Origin: Prevotella melaninogenica
GTDB lineage: Bacteria; Bacteroidota; Bacteroidia; Bacteroidales; Bacteroidaceae
Length of the DNA stretch: 64,000 bases
NCBI RefSeq assembly: GCF_013267595.1
Contig: NZ_CP054010.1
Coordinates: 558,001 to 622,000 of the forward strand
Reading direction: 5' to 3'
Position 1 is the stretch's first letter; every line of letters begins with the position of its first letter. Below are positions 27,476-38,082 of the stretch, in pieces. A model generated the notes under the pieces. It searched no databases and was not told the origin of the DNA. It was given only the letters and a program-made list of their open reading frames with translations. A program made the position numbers and the translations under genes.

Positions 27476-29257
27476 CTACTTGCTGTATCCCTTTCCGAAT
27501 GGAGGATTGAAGTCTGGCTGAAGGTTTACATCAGCCTTGTCCCACCAGAGGTGCTTGTGCCAGTCGTCTGTACCACCCATGCGGTCGATGGCAGCCTTGT
27601 AGTTAGCACTGTTGTACTGACCTTCCAACTCAGGATACTGCAAACGGACAGGCATTGACCAGTTAGAATCTGTGTAAGTAAAACCATTCTTGGTCAAGAG
27701 ATCACGATTCAAGATGGCAGGATAGTCAGAGCGGCGCATGTTTGCCCAACCCTCAGAAGGGTTCATCATGTGGAGAATCCAAGCCTGGGTGTTGATGGTC
27801 TCCTTAGGATTGTCACCCAACGGATTATTGGCAATGAACGCATCTATCTCTTCCTTGGAAATCTTGTTGGATGTAAGATAGTAGTTGTTGAGCAACTCCA
27901 TGCTGGCACGAACACCAGCCTCGTAGTGGCTCTCTGCATCACCACCCCCAACATTCCAACCCTTGGTTGCAGCCTCAGCCTTGAGGAACTCCACCTCAGC
28001 ATAGCTCATCAAGTCGCCAGGACAAGAAGGCATCTCGAAGTCGATGTTCAGGCAAGGACGACCTGCTCGGGCTATATAATCAGAGTTGGCATAAGTGTTC
28101 TTGTCTATCTCCGCATACTTCTTCAAAGTGGGAAGGTCATCAACCGTAGCTGGATTCATCCAGTCTGTGTACCAGGTAGCACCAGGGTTGCAAGGCTCTT
28201 CACCGAGATTCTTTCTCTGGAAGTAAGCCAGGAAATCATCGGTCAAGTCGATGTTCTGCTCTTTGTCTGGCTTCACCTGACTACGTTTGATATTGTAGTA
28301 GTGACGGCAGATGCGATAGAGACGAGGGTCGTTGGTATTCTGCAACTGATAGAACAAGGTAGAGCATACCATGGTAGGCGATGTGGCATCCTGACCATAG
28401 AGAATCTCTCCTAAAGCATTGGTGCGGAAATCGTAGTCGTTGGCTCCATCATAATAAGTATAAGGAGTATCGGCATATCTGATGTAAGCATCATCTGCTG
28501 CACTGGCGATAGCACCGGCAGCAACAGCCTTCTCAAACTCTTTCTTTGCCTTCTGTGGATTAACATCTGAAATGCGCATGGCATAGCGCATACGGAGCGC
28601 ATTGGCATACTTCTTCCACTTAGCTATATTACCACCCATGCTGGTGACATCACCAGAAATGCGGTCGGTACCGGTGCCAAGTTGCTTCTCGCAAGCGTCA
28701 AGCTCCTCAAAGAACCAGCTGTAGAGTTCCTCTACGGTATCATACTTAGGGGTGGAGATACCTGAGATGTAACCCAGACCTGCCTCCAAACAAGGCACGT
28801 CGCCGTAGGTATCTGCCAAGACTGCCGTGAGATAGACACGATGGATACGAAGTGCCGCATTCAAGTTTGCCTTGTCTGCTGAATTGTGGATGGCATCCAC
28901 AAGATTCTTGATGCTGACCTCATAGTAGCGGTCCCAGACACGACGAGCGATATCGTCCTCACGGAAGTTGGAACCTGCATAGTTGGTTACGTTCCAACCA
29001 CCAGCGAAATACTGTGGAAAACCTGAGATATAGTTACGGTAGGTATCCATCAAACTGAAGTCACCATAAGTCTGCAACAAAGCAGTAGTCAACTGTGCGT
29101 TAGGGTCGAGCTCGCTCACCTTGGTCTTGTCAGTATTGATGTTGCTCAAGGTTTCATCTGAGCAAGAATTCATCGCAGTGCCGGTTGTCATCAGGGCGAA
29201 AGCCATCATCAGGCTGCTCTTACCTATATATTTCTTGATTATATTGTTCATTTTCAT
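27476..29257 (-). CDS. susD: SusD/RagB-like outer-membrane nutrient-binding lipoprotein
   Basis: 593 residues. Lipobox near Cys32 (GTAMNSCSDE). The body is rich in helical TPR-like repeats, with phrases such as LRIHRVYLTAVLADTYGDVPCLEA and WKKYANALRMRYAMRI that mark the SusD-like_2 branch. SusD proteins cap the SusC barrel and capture oligosaccharides at the surface. It lies 51 nt after susC on the minus strand. The name denotes the family, not the starch system itself. Confidence 0.92.
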   Translation of the reverse strand: MKMNNIIKKYIGKSSLMMAFALMTTGTAMNSCSDETLSNINTDKTKVSELDPNAQLTTALLQTYGDFSLMDTYRNYISGFPQYFAGGWNVTNYAGSNFREDDIARRVWDRYYEVSIKNLVDAIHNSADKANLNAALRIHRVYLTAVLADTYGDVPCLEAGLGYISGISTPKYDTVEELYSWFFEELDACEKQLGTGTDRISGDVTSMGGNIAKWKKYANALRMRYAMRISDVNPQKAKKEFEKAVAAGAIASAADDAYIRYADTPYTYYDGANDYDFRTNALGEILYGQDATSPTMVCSTLFYQLQNTNDPRLYRICRHYYNIKRSQVKPDKEQNIDLTDDFLAYFQRKNLGEEPCNPGATWYTDWMNPATVDDLPTLKKYAEIDKNTYANSDYIARAGRPCLNIDFEMPSCPGDLMSYAEVEFLKAEAATKGWNVGGGDAESHYEAGVRASMELLNNYYLTSNKISKEEIDAFIANNPLGDNPKETINTQAWILHMMNPSEGWANMRRSDYPAILNRDLLTKNGFTYTDSNWSMPVRLQYPELEGQYNSANYKAAIDRMGGTDDWHKHLWWDKADVNLQPDFNPPFGKGYSK

Positions 29258-29308
29258 ACATTATTATATATTAGAACTCTTCTAAAGAAATGATTTATTT
29301 TTTCGAGA

Positions 29309-32300
29309 TTAGAACTTCACGTTCACGTTTAAACCATAGCTCTTGCGAGATGGTAGAGAGCCATATTCCAGACCGAGACCAGAGGTATTGTAACTGGAGT
29401 CTGGGTCGATGTTAGGAATATTCTTCCAAATAATGAATGGGTTACGAGCCACGAAGGATACGGTCAAGCCCTTGACATACTTGCCCAGGATGCTCTCTGG
29501 GAAGGTATAGCCGAAAGTAATCTCACGACACTTCACGTAAGAGTTGTCGTAAACGAAGGCACTCTGCACACCATTTGCCACATGCTTCCAGTAATCCTCA
29601 GGGTTCACGGCGATGTCGTTCTTACGATAAGTACCATCGCCATTGTCGATGACACCCTCTACGACAAATCCCTTGCAGTTACCTGTTTCACGCCATGCGG
29701 CAAGGTCCATACCCGAAGCCTTGCGAGCCTCCTCAGAAGTGTACCACTCCTCACGGCCTGCCAATGTTCCCTTTGCCTTACCTGTCTGGTATGCGGAACG
29801 CATGGACATAGAGTAGATGTCGGCACCTACCTTAACATCGAATGCAGCAGAGAGGCGGAAGTTCTTGTAGCTGAAGGTTGAGTAGAAACCACCTGTCCAG
29901 TCCCAAGTAGAGTTGCCGATGGTCTTGATTTTCTGGTCAACCTTTGGAAGACCAGTAGCTGCATCGACAACCACCTGACCCTTGTCGTTGTAGAGGAAGT
30001 CGTGTCCACGGATGGCTCCATAATTCTCTCCTACCTTGGCACCAACAGAAACACCGCACCAGTATGCCTTCGCCAACTCGAAGTAGTCCATACCATTGGT
30101 GAGCGACTTCACCTTGTTGGTATTCTTCGAGAAGTTGACACCCAAGTCCCAAGCGAAGTCCTTGATCTGCAAGGCACGGGCATTGAGGGCAATCTCAATA
30201 CCTTGGTTCTGAATCTCACCGGCATTGATGAGGCGGTAAGCATAGCCAGAGGTGGTGGTTGAAGCCAAACTCAAAATCTGGTCCTTGGAGTTCTGGTTGT
30301 AATAGGTGGCATCCAAACCCAAGCGTCCGTTGAAGAACTTCATCTCCAAACCTACCTCGTAAGAATCTGTCATAGTAGGCTTCAAATCCTTGTTTGGCTG
30401 TGTTGAGTTGGCTATCATACCGATGGTATAACCCGAGTAGCTGTACTTGCCCGTGGTATAGTTGAGTGCCAACAGGTATGGATCAGTATCGCTACCTACC
30501 TTTGCCCAAGATGCGCGAATCTTACCGTAATTGATAAACTTCTTGTTCTTGATAAACTCGGAGAATACCAAACTACCAGATACCGAAGGATATACATATG
30601 TATTGTTATTGGTAGGGAGCGTAGATGACCTATCGCCACGGAGAGTTCCCTCCAGATAGTAAGTATGTTTGTAGCCGAGGCTCGCGCTGGCATAGAGAGA
30701 ACTGATCTGTTTCTTGTACATGCTCTCACGAGTATTCTGCTCCTGATAGTTCATGATGTTCTGTATTCCATTCATCTGCTGGTTGAGACCGACGTTGGTA
30801 GTGGTCTTGTTGTTCACCTTGAAGATGTTACCACCAGCGGTAGCATTGACATCGAAGTCTCCCCATGAGTTGTTGTAGAGGGCGAGTATCTCGGCGTTGA
30901 GTGTGCGGTTGTTGAAGATTTGGTCGGTAAGCTTTCCGGCAGGAGTACCTGGAGTTGTCTTGGCGATGAAGTCCTCGAAGTTCATGTTGTTGATGTCGGT
31001 ACCGATGGTACCCTGCAACTTGAGGTGGTTGTCAATGTTCCAGATGGCCTTACCCGTAAAACGGAACACGTCCTTGTCGGATGTATTGCTGTTCTTATAG
31101 AGATCCCAGTATGGGTTCTTGTTATACTGGTCGTTACCATTCCAGTTGGAATAGTTGCCGTCGGCATCCTCATAGTGCTTCAACCAAGCCTGGTCGTAGG
31201 TACCCGCCAGAGTCATGAGGTTCTTACCCACGTTGCTCTGGGAGTCACCAAGGGCAGGACGGTTCTTCACCTTCTCACGAGTATAGTTGGCGGTGAAGTC
31301 GAAGTCAACAGGACCTGCAGAGGTATTAACACGGAGGTTGAAGTTGTCACGACTCATATTGGTGTTAGGCAGGATGTCCTTGTTGCGCATATCGGTAACA
31401 GAGAAACGCATACCCGTCTTACTGGAATTAACAGAGAGGATGGCAGAGTTTTGGGTGGTGAAACCTGTGCGGAAGAAATCGGAGGCGTTGTTAGGGTGCA
31501 TCAAGAATGGACGCTCCTCACCATCGAAATACTTGAACATGAAATCATCGGCCTTAGGTCCCCAACTGGTATTGGTACCAGAGGTGCTGGATGCAGGCAG
31601 CTCGCCATTGTAACCAGCGCCATATATCTCCTGGATGTCATCCCACTTAGCCAACTGGGTATCGACAGTGTAAGAACCATTGTACTCCACGGAAATCTTA
31701 TCCTTCTCCGCCTTCTTGGTCGTAATCAAGATAACACCGTGGGAAGCACGGCTACCATAAAGGGCAGAGGCAGCAGGACCTTTCAATACGGTCATCGTCT
31801 CAATATCATCAGGATTGATGGCAGAGATTCCATCACCCAGATCATAACCGCCACTTTCACCAGCACTGCCAAAGTTTGTATTATCCAAAGGCACACCATC
31901 CACCACGTAGAGAGGCTGGTTGTTGCCTGCCATTTCTGTATTACCACGAAGGAGCACGCGGGTAGAACCAGAAGCACCGCCAGCCGTATTCTGCACGACG
32001 AGACCAGCCACCTTACCTGAAAGAGAGTTGATGACATTGGTTTCCTTCGCCTTGCTGAGTTCCTCACCCTTCACTTCCTCCAAGCCATAGCCCAGGGCCT
32101 TGCGGTCTCGCTTGATACCAAGGGCGGTGACAACTACCTCATTCAAGACCTTACCATCCTCTTGCATCTGTATTTTCATGCCATTAGCAGCTTTCACGGT
32201 CATCGTCTTGTAACCGATGTAGCTCACTTCGAGCGTTACTCCAGGCTTGCAATTCAGCGTAAAGTTACCATCCAGATCGGTAACGGCACCGTTGGTTGTA

Positions 32301-32485
32301 CCAGCCACCTTCACGCTTGCACCAATCAAGGTTTCGCCAGTAGCATCCACCACTGTACCCTTGATACCTTGGTTCTGCTGAACGCTCATAGCAGCATTGT
32401 TCATCTGGGCAGCGAGGATGGCAGAAGTAGGCATCCACATCAAACTTGCACCGAGCATGCCGAGAAACATGGTTTTCTTTCTCAT
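29309..32485 (-). CDS. susC: SusC/RagA-like TonB-dependent outer-membrane transporter
   Basis: 1058 residues. Signal peptide (about 1-26), a carboxypeptidase-regulatory-like domain (GIKGTVVDATGETLIGASVKV, about 40-110), then the plug (LNEVVVTALGIKRDRKALGYGLEEV; GNTEMAGNNQPLYVVDGVPL). A long 22-strand barrel follows, ending in an aromatic-rich C-terminus (SYGLNVNVKF). It imports glycans with its SusD partner using TonB energy. It sits between the GH5 gene (27 nt upstream) and susD, so the genes are probably one transcript. Confidence 0.94.
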   Translation of the reverse strand: MRKKTMFLGMLGASLMWMPTSAILAAQMNNAAMSVQQNQGIKGTVVDATGETLIGASVKVAGTTNGAVTDLDGNFTLNCKPGVTLEVSYIGYKTMTVKAANGMKIQMQEDGKVLNEVVVTALGIKRDRKALGYGLEEVKGEELSKAKETNVINSLSGKVAGLVVQNTAGGASGSTRVLLRGNTEMAGNNQPLYVVDGVPLDNTNFGSAGESGGYDLGDGISAINPDDIETMTVLKGPAASALYGSRASHGVILITTKKAEKDKISVEYNGSYTVDTQLAKWDDIQEIYGAGYNGELPASSTSGTNTSWGPKADDFMFKYFDGEERPFLMHPNNASDFFRTGFTTQNSAILSVNSSKTGMRFSVTDMRNKDILPNTNMSRDNFNLRVNTSAGPVDFDFTANYTREKVKNRPALGDSQSNVGKNLMTLAGTYDQAWLKHYEDADGNYSNWNGNDQYNKNPYWDLYKNSNTSDKDVFRFTGKAIWNIDNHLKLQGTIGTDINNMNFEDFIAKTTPGTPAGKLTDQIFNNRTLNAEILALYNNSWGDFDVNATAGGNIFKVNNKTTTNVGLNQQMNGIQNIMNYQEQNTRESMYKKQISSLYASASLGYKHTYYLEGTLRGDRSSTLPTNNNTYVYPSVSGSLVFSEFIKNKKFINYGKIRASWAKVGSDTDPYLLALNYTTGKYSYSGYTIGMIANSTQPNKDLKPTMTDSYEVGLEMKFFNGRLGLDATYYNQNSKDQILSLASTTTSGYAYRLINAGEIQNQGIEIALNARALQIKDFAWDLGVNFSKNTNKVKSLTNGMDYFELAKAYWCGVSVGAKVGENYGAIRGHDFLYNDKGQVVVDAATGLPKVDQKIKTIGNSTWDWTGGFYSTFSYKNFRLSAAFDVKVGADIYSMSMRSAYQTGKAKGTLAGREEWYTSEEARKASGMDLAAWRETGNCKGFVVEGVIDNGDGTYRKNDIAVNPEDYWKHVANGVQSAFVYDNSYVKCREITFGYTFPESILGKYVKGLTVSFVARNPFIIWKNIPNIDPDSSYNTSGLGLEYGSLPSRKSYGLNVNVKF

Positions 32486-32512
32486 AATAGATATTTTGTT
32501 TTTAGTTTAACA

Positions 32513-33727
32513 TTATTCTTTCCCAAAGATTCCTTCGAGAATCCAAGGAGCATTCACCTTCATACTCTTGAAACGGTCGAAGATGCCATACTTCTCAGAG
32601 CCGTTGCCGAAGTGGTTGTTGTCCCAAACGAAAGTAGAGAAGCCTCGTTTGCGAGCCTCCGTAGTCAAGAACTTACAGTAGTAGGTCATGTTTTCATGCA
32701 CTTTCACTGAGTTTGACTTATAGTGGTCGGTTACTCCCCATTCTCCTATTACGACACCCAGTCCTTTGTTGCTCCAGGTATTCATTGCCTTATCGAAGAA
32801 ATCCGTCATCGTCTTCTCATTTTCAGCAGGTATCTTGCCAACATCCTTGTAGACATCACCCCAGTAATCGTAGGCGCAATCGCCGGCATAGCTCCATGGC
32901 TGATAGTAGTGGAACTCCACACTCATATAGTTGTTGCCATTGCCTTCGGCATCCTTCGGAATGATGAATCCTCCATTCTCGATGCCAAACCAAGGGTTGC
33001 AAACGTAAGTCTGCAAGATGAGGTGGCGCTTGGCATTGTTGCCGCCTGTGGCACGAACCATATCCACGAATATCTGATTGTAAGCATTCTGCACTTCGAG
33101 GTTCTCGACAGTAGGCTTGCTCCAGTTGTCCCTGACGTGAACCTCATTGGTACCGGCGAAAGCCAAGCGGCTGTCATAATTGGCAAACTCAGAGGCGATA
33201 TTCATCCAGAGGAGCGCAAGCTTTTGGCAGTTTTCATCCTTATATTGATAGGTAGGACGACCTTCGAGCCATTTTTCATGATGCGCATTGATGATAACCT
33301 TGAGGTCATTATCCAGACACCAACCCACTACCTCCTTGATACGAGCAATCCAAGCCTTGTCGATGCTCATCGCCTGAGCATTGGTAATGTGGCACTGCCA
33401 ACGGATTGGAATACGGATGGCATTGAAACCTGCCTTCTTCACGGCTTGTATCATCTTTTTGGTGACAACGGGATTGCCCCAAGCTGTCTCTGCATGGATG
33501 GAACCGTCAGGGTTGCCAATCTGCATCGACTCTCCATCCTGTCCAGGAGCTGAGCACTCGAATTCATTGCCGAGATTCCAACCTAATACATTCTTGTTCC
33601 ATTGCTTGGCGGTAGGAATCGATTCGCTTGTATCAGGCGTATCCACCACCGAAGGACTAGCACTGCAAGAAAATACAGTAAACATACTTACAAATAGCAA
33701 GCAGGTTTTCAAAAGGTTCATTTTCAT
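32513..33727 (-). CDS. Glycoside hydrolase family 5 endo-beta-glucanase, lipoprotein
   Basis: 404 residues. Lipobox VFSC near Cys21, so probably anchored at the outer membrane. The GH5 barrel shows VLGWNLGNEFE near 48, GFNAIRIPIRW near 97, the acid/base in AGTNEVH near 192 and the nucleophile in VVIGEWGVTD near 333. GH5 members cut internal beta-1,4 bonds in cellulose, mixed-linkage glucan, xyloglucan or mannan. Paired with GH3 in one operon, a beta-glucan or cello-oligosaccharide target is likely but not proven. It is the first gene after the promoter at 33794-33801. Confidence 0.88.
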   Translation of the reverse strand: MKMNLLKTCLLFVSMFTVFSCSASPSVVDTPDTSESIPTAKQWNKNVLGWNLGNEFECSAPGQDGESMQIGNPDGSIHAETAWGNPVVTKKMIQAVKKAGFNAIRIPIRWQCHITNAQAMSIDKAWIARIKEVVGWCLDNDLKVIINAHHEKWLEGRPTYQYKDENCQKLALLWMNIASEFANYDSRLAFAGTNEVHVRDNWSKPTVENLEVQNAYNQIFVDMVRATGGNNAKRHLILQTYVCNPWFGIENGGFIIPKDAEGNGNNYMSVEFHYYQPWSYAGDCAYDYWGDVYKDVGKIPAENEKTMTDFFDKAMNTWSNKGLGVVIGEWGVTDHYKSNSVKVHENMTYYCKFLTTEARKRGFSTFVWDNNHFGNGSEKYGIFDRFKSMKVNAPWILEGIFGKE

Positions 33728-33793
33728 TATTAAGTTTATTGTTGTTTATGCTTAATTGTTTATTCATTGCGAGTTATTGTTTAGACTTGGCTG

Positions 33794-33801
33794 CAAAAGT
33801 A
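33794..33801 (-). promoter_or_regulatory. Predicted promoter -7 element of the PUL operon
   Basis: Minus-strand TACTTTTG fits TAnnTTTG. It is 67 nt upstream of the GH5 ATG, just after the regulator's terminator. No clear -33 element, consistent with activation by the hybrid regulator (inference). Confidence 0.55.
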
Positions 33802-33836
33802 TAGAAAAGAGGAAAAAACCAGGTTAGAATGCAAAC

Positions 33837-33879
33837 AAAAAAGGTTTCAAATCTGACTTATCGCCAGGTCTGAAACCTT
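33837..33879 (-). terminator. Terminator after the hybrid regulator gene
   Basis: On the minus strand AAGGTTTCAGACCTG pairs, with mismatches, to GTCAGATTTGAAACCTT and runs into a T-tract. It lies about 75 nt after the regulator stop and upstream of the PUL promoter, so the regulator is transcribed separately from the enzymes. Confidence 0.7.
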
Positions 33880-33954
33880 ACATTTATATATAACTAACTG
33901 AATATCAGATAGTAGTAATTTTACTTTCTTTACCAGCAATTTACACTGCTCATT

Positions 33955-36900
33955 TTATCCATACTTACTCGGTGACACCCCGAAATGTTTCTTGAAGACT
34001 GTACTGAAGTACTTTACGTTTACAAATCCTGTCTTCACAGAGACATCCAAGACGCTATCGCCTTGCTTCAGATACTGGGCTGCCTGCTCCAAACGGATGA
34101 GTCGTATGAAGTCTTGCGGCCCTTGCCCCGTCAGAGTCTTCAACTTGCCATAGAAGAGGGTGCGGCTCATCGCCATCTCCCGGCAAAGGCGGTCGATGGT
34201 GAAGTCGGTGTCGCTCAGGTTATCGAGGACGAGACGGGTTGCTTTCTCAACGAAAGCTTGGTCCATCGGATCCAATTCCGGTTCTTTTTCATCGGAAGAT
34301 TTATTCTTTCCATCGGAAGCGGATGGCACGGAAGATTCGCTTGGCAACAGGCTCTTTTGAGACGATTGCCCAGAGTCCTCTCCTCTGACGATGGCGAGAC
34401 TTCGCTCCATATAGTATTGACTCAGACGACAACGGTTCTTCAACATGCTCGCTATCTTGCTGGCAAGAATGGCAGAGTCGAATGGCTTGGCAATGTAATC
34501 GTCTGCTCCAAGGTCTAAACCTTCTATCATGAAGTCGCGACCAGCCTTCGCCGTCAGGAGAATGACAGGCAGCCAACTGGTCTCCTTGTTTTCCTTGATG
34601 CGACGGCAGAGTTCGTCGCCCTGCATACCCGGCATCATCACATCGGATATCACGATGTCGCACTCGCCATTCTCTGCCAGATAGTTCAAGGCTGCCTCAC
34701 CACTCTCCACATCCACCACATGATATTGGTCAGCGAAAGCCATACGGATGTATTGATGGAGGTCTTCGTTGTCATCTACAAAAAGGAGCGTGTCCTTAAG
34801 GGATTCCTCTGATTTTATTTTTTCATCGGCAGACACGGAGGTATCTGAAGTTTCTGGCAGACTTGCTGGCTTGGAAGAAACGGGAACATTAACATTTCCG
34901 TTATCAGGCAAAACAACCAAGAAAGCAGTTCCCTTGCCTTCCTCGCTCTCGAACGTTAACATTCCTCCCAGTTTCTGCACAAGCTGGCGAGTGAGCATCA
35001 AGCCCAAGCCACTGCCCATCTCCTGAGAGTTGACCGCATTGGAGGCACGGAAAAAACTCTGGAAGATATGCCTTGCCTCGGATTTCGGGATACCGATGCC
35101 GGTATCGCTCACCTGGATGCAGACCTGCTTGCCAACCTCATCGATCGAAGCAGAGACGGTGATGGTTCCACCCACCGGCGTATATTTTACGGCATTGGAG
35201 AGCAGATTCTCGAATATCAAATCCATCATAGAAAGATCGGTAGAGAAGGTATGCTGTCCACAGGTTGTCAACCGAAGACTGATATGTTTCTCCTGGGCAG
35301 ACATCTGGAACTTATCCACCTGCTGACGCAAGAGGACAGACAGCTCCACATTCTGCAAGTGGACTTGTGTCTTCGCTACGGCTATTTTCTGGAAATCAAG
35401 CAACTCGGTCACCATCCTCAGAAGCTTTTCGCCATTACGCAGTGCCATCTCCAAGAACTTTCGGCTCTTATCGCCCAGTGTAGTATCCTTCGCCAAGTCG
35501 GCAAGAGGTGCCAGCACAAGACTCAAAGGGGTACGGATGTTATGAGCGGTATTCACAAAGAAGTTGATTTTGTCATCGTAGTACTTGCGATGCAAACGCT
35601 CCCTGTAGTAATCCCAGCCGAAATAGACGATAGCACCAAAGATGCTGAGATAGACAATCCATGCCCACCAAGAGTTCCACCATGGTTGGGCGATATGAAT
35701 GCGCAAGGTGGATTCTCCCAAAATGCGTCCGTTGCTCCTACCCATTGCCTTGACATGCAAGGTGTAACTGCCAGGAGGCAAGGTGGCGAAACGAGCCTGC
35801 TGGTAGGCAGAAGGCACACTCCACTGATGGTCATACCCCTCCAAATAATACTGGTATTGAATGTCGTGCTGATACTGGTAATTGATGCTCTCGAAATACA
35901 CGATGAGAGTATTCTCGCTGTGTGAAAAGCTCATCTTGCCAGTCTGCAACATCTTGAAGAGTTCTGCATTCCAATCTTCCTGTTGGGCAGCCTCATCGAA
36001 AGTCTTTCCTTCCACCTCAACACCCGTGATATGAAGAGGAGCCTTGTAGTTCAATCCTCTGGCAAACTTGGATGCCAAGACCACAGCTCCTTCACTGCTT
36101 CCGAATATCATTCGCCCGTCTTGGGTTCGGACCACAGCCATACGCTTGTACTCCCGCTCCAATCCCTTGAAGAAGTTGAGATTGGTCACCTTTCCATGAT
36201 CGATGAAAGCCAGTCCCTTGTCGGTACTCATCCACACCTTGCCAATGGGAGTCTTGACCAAGGCATAGACGGTGTTGGAAGGCAAAGACTGCGAGATGGT
36301 ATAGTTCTTAACCTGGTGCTTCTGCCAATCGTAGAGGTACAAGCCTCCTCCATCGGTGGCTATCCAGATATGCCGTGCATCCTGAAAATCCATCGCATTG
36401 ACAAAGAAATTATAATCGACTGACGGAAATTCCGACGGATAGAAGAATCGACTGACACGAAGGCTTCGCTTGTCGATACGATAACATCCATGGGTCGTTC
36501 CCACCGCAATCATCTTCTTATCAGGAGACTCCACGATACTCTGAACTTCATTGATTGGCAAGTAGTTAACGGAGTTATCCACTTTTCCATTCTTTTCTAA
36601 TGATGATGGGATATATACCAGGTCTCCATCCAAACAACCTATCCACAAGCCTCCTTCGCTATCCTTGAAAATGCTATACACATAGTCAGTCTTTAACTTG
36701 CCATTCGACACAGAGTAAGCCCGACTACTGCTTCCATCGGCATGAACCTGAAAGATGCCATCACCATAGGTTCCCACCAAGACCTTGCCATCGGCAGTCT
36801 GACAAAGGGTAAGCGCCACCTTGTTATATAGGGAATGATGCCACAGATGAGTTTGCTCGTCATAGATGCTCACCCCCTTGTCGGTAGCATACCATATCTT

Positions 36901-38082
36901 GCTATTGTGGCCCTGTGCATCCACGCTCTGCATGACATCGTTCACATCATTATTGATAAGCGACTGGCTGTTGAGATACTCATGGCGCACAAACTCCAAG
37001 GTATGCTCCATTGGAATAGCCATATCCACACCTCCTGAATAGGAGCCCATCCAAAGGTCGCCAAGATGGTCCTTGCAAAGGGCATAGACGCCATTGCCAT
37101 GCAATACATTTTCTGGTCTGCCATCCGTATTCAAAAGTAGATTCGTCTTACAAGTCTTCTTGTCGTAGGCATAGACACCTGCTCCATCCACCGCCATCAA
37201 GATGGTGGCTGCATCGTAGGGGATAATGGAACGAACAGGGATGAGCGGAATATCTGATAAGGATGAGAATTGTGTGAGAGAAGACAATGGCTTCCATGTT
37301 CTGTCATCGAGCAAGAGAATGCCACGATGGAAAGTTCCCAACCATATCTGATGAGCCTTCACGTCGTGATAAGACGAAAGCACGGAATACCCTCGCAAGA
37401 GCAATCGAGGCTGGGCTGCATTTTGTGAATAGACGAAGACTCCCGAAGGAGAACCAATCAATAATTGTTTACCGAAGAATCGGATATGATTGACATATAT
37501 GTTCTTCAGAATGTATTTTCCTTTGTTCGGCGAACTATACGCTGTTTTGTCTTTGCTACCAGCAATAGATAGAGGAGCCATCATATACACGCCCCTATCT
37601 AACGCCATCCAAAAGCATCCCTTGTCATCAACCAACAAGTCATTGAGCACCACACTTCCTCCAAGTACATTCATCAGATTGACCTGGAGTTGGAATGTGT
37701 CTTTCACCTTATTGTATATATAGATCTTTCCTTTATTATCATAGGCATAGATATGCTGTTGGCTATTCTTAGTCAACTTGATATTTCTACCACTGGCATC
37801 ACTAAACTGCATATCCGTAGCCAAGGTATAGTTTCGTACCTGTTGACCATTGTACCTGTCAACGCCTCGCTTGGTACTGATCCACATAGCACCATCCTCA
37901 GCCTCAACTATCGAATACACACGGGCACTGGAGAGCCCATTGTCCGTATTGAGATTCGACAACATCAGCATATTGCGGGTCAAATGTTCCTGAGCATGGA
38001 GCTGCGAACACAGCACAATGCACAAGAGCCACAGGAAATCAACCTGTAATCTTAGGAAATATGATAAGCCTTTATTTTTCAT
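33955..38082 (-). CDS. Hybrid two-component system regulator (HTCS) of the PUL
   Basis: 1375 residues. Signal peptide (about 1-30), then a periplasmic sensor of repeated two-component-propeller blades (about 40-700, such as EDGAMWISTKRGVDRYN) and a Y_Y_Y domain (about 700-790). One transmembrane helix lies near 800. The HisKA box is HNIRTPLSL (His near 845), and the HATPase has FENLLSNAVKYTP. The receiver domain reads LLFVDDNED...DVMMPG (Asp near 1147), and an AraC-type HTH closes the protein. Such fusions sense a glycan fragment and activate the adjacent sus-type operon. The ATG directly abuts the stop of an rmuC remnant (TAAATG), so its native promoter may have been lost. Confidence 0.93.
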   Translation of the reverse strand: MKNKGLSYFLRLQVDFLWLLCIVLCSQLHAQEHLTRNMLMLSNLNTDNGLSSARVYSIVEAEDGAMWISTKRGVDRYNGQQVRNYTLATDMQFSDASGRNIKLTKNSQQHIYAYDNKGKIYIYNKVKDTFQLQVNLMNVLGGSVVLNDLLVDDKGCFWMALDRGVYMMAPLSIAGSKDKTAYSSPNKGKYILKNIYVNHIRFFGKQLLIGSPSGVFVYSQNAAQPRLLLRGYSVLSSYHDVKAHQIWLGTFHRGILLLDDRTWKPLSSLTQFSSLSDIPLIPVRSIIPYDAATILMAVDGAGVYAYDKKTCKTNLLLNTDGRPENVLHGNGVYALCKDHLGDLWMGSYSGGVDMAIPMEHTLEFVRHEYLNSQSLINNDVNDVMQSVDAQGHNSKIWYATDKGVSIYDEQTHLWHHSLYNKVALTLCQTADGKVLVGTYGDGIFQVHADGSSSRAYSVSNGKLKTDYVYSIFKDSEGGLWIGCLDGDLVYIPSSLEKNGKVDNSVNYLPINEVQSIVESPDKKMIAVGTTHGCYRIDKRSLRVSRFFYPSEFPSVDYNFFVNAMDFQDARHIWIATDGGGLYLYDWQKHQVKNYTISQSLPSNTVYALVKTPIGKVWMSTDKGLAFIDHGKVTNLNFFKGLEREYKRMAVVRTQDGRMIFGSSEGAVVLASKFARGLNYKAPLHITGVEVEGKTFDEAAQQEDWNAELFKMLQTGKMSFSHSENTLIVYFESINYQYQHDIQYQYYLEGYDHQWSVPSAYQQARFATLPPGSYTLHVKAMGRSNGRILGESTLRIHIAQPWWNSWWAWIVYLSIFGAIVYFGWDYYRERLHRKYYDDKINFFVNTAHNIRTPLSLVLAPLADLAKDTTLGDKSRKFLEMALRNGEKLLRMVTELLDFQKIAVAKTQVHLQNVELSVLLRQQVDKFQMSAQEKHISLRLTTCGQHTFSTDLSMMDLIFENLLSNAVKYTPVGGTITVSASIDEVGKQVCIQVSDTGIGIPKSEARHIFQSFFRASNAVNSQEMGSGLGLMLTRQLVQKLGGMLTFESEEGKGTAFLVVLPDNGNVNVPVSSKPASLPETSDTSVSADEKIKSEESLKDTLLFVDDNEDLHQYIRMAFADQYHVVDVESGEAALNYLAENGECDIVISDVMMPGMQGDELCRRIKENKETSWLPVILLTAKAGRDFMIEGLDLGADDYIAKPFDSAILASKIASMLKNRCRLSQYYMERSLAIVRGEDSGQSSQKSLLPSESSVPSASDGKNKSSDEKEPELDPMDQAFVEKATRLVLDNLSDTDFTIDRLCREMAMSRTLFYGKLKTLTGQGPQDFIRLIRLEQAAQYLKQGDSVLDVSVKTGFVNVKYFSTVFKKHFGVSPSKYG

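Noticed and set aside
30920..32020. Plus-strand frame of 366 codons across the SusC gene
   Set aside because: Shadow of the strongly supported SusC gene on the minus strand; long only because of codon usage in that gene.
32723..33553. Plus-strand frame of 276 codons across the GH5 gene
   Set aside because: Shadow of a gene with clear catalytic motifs on the minus strand.
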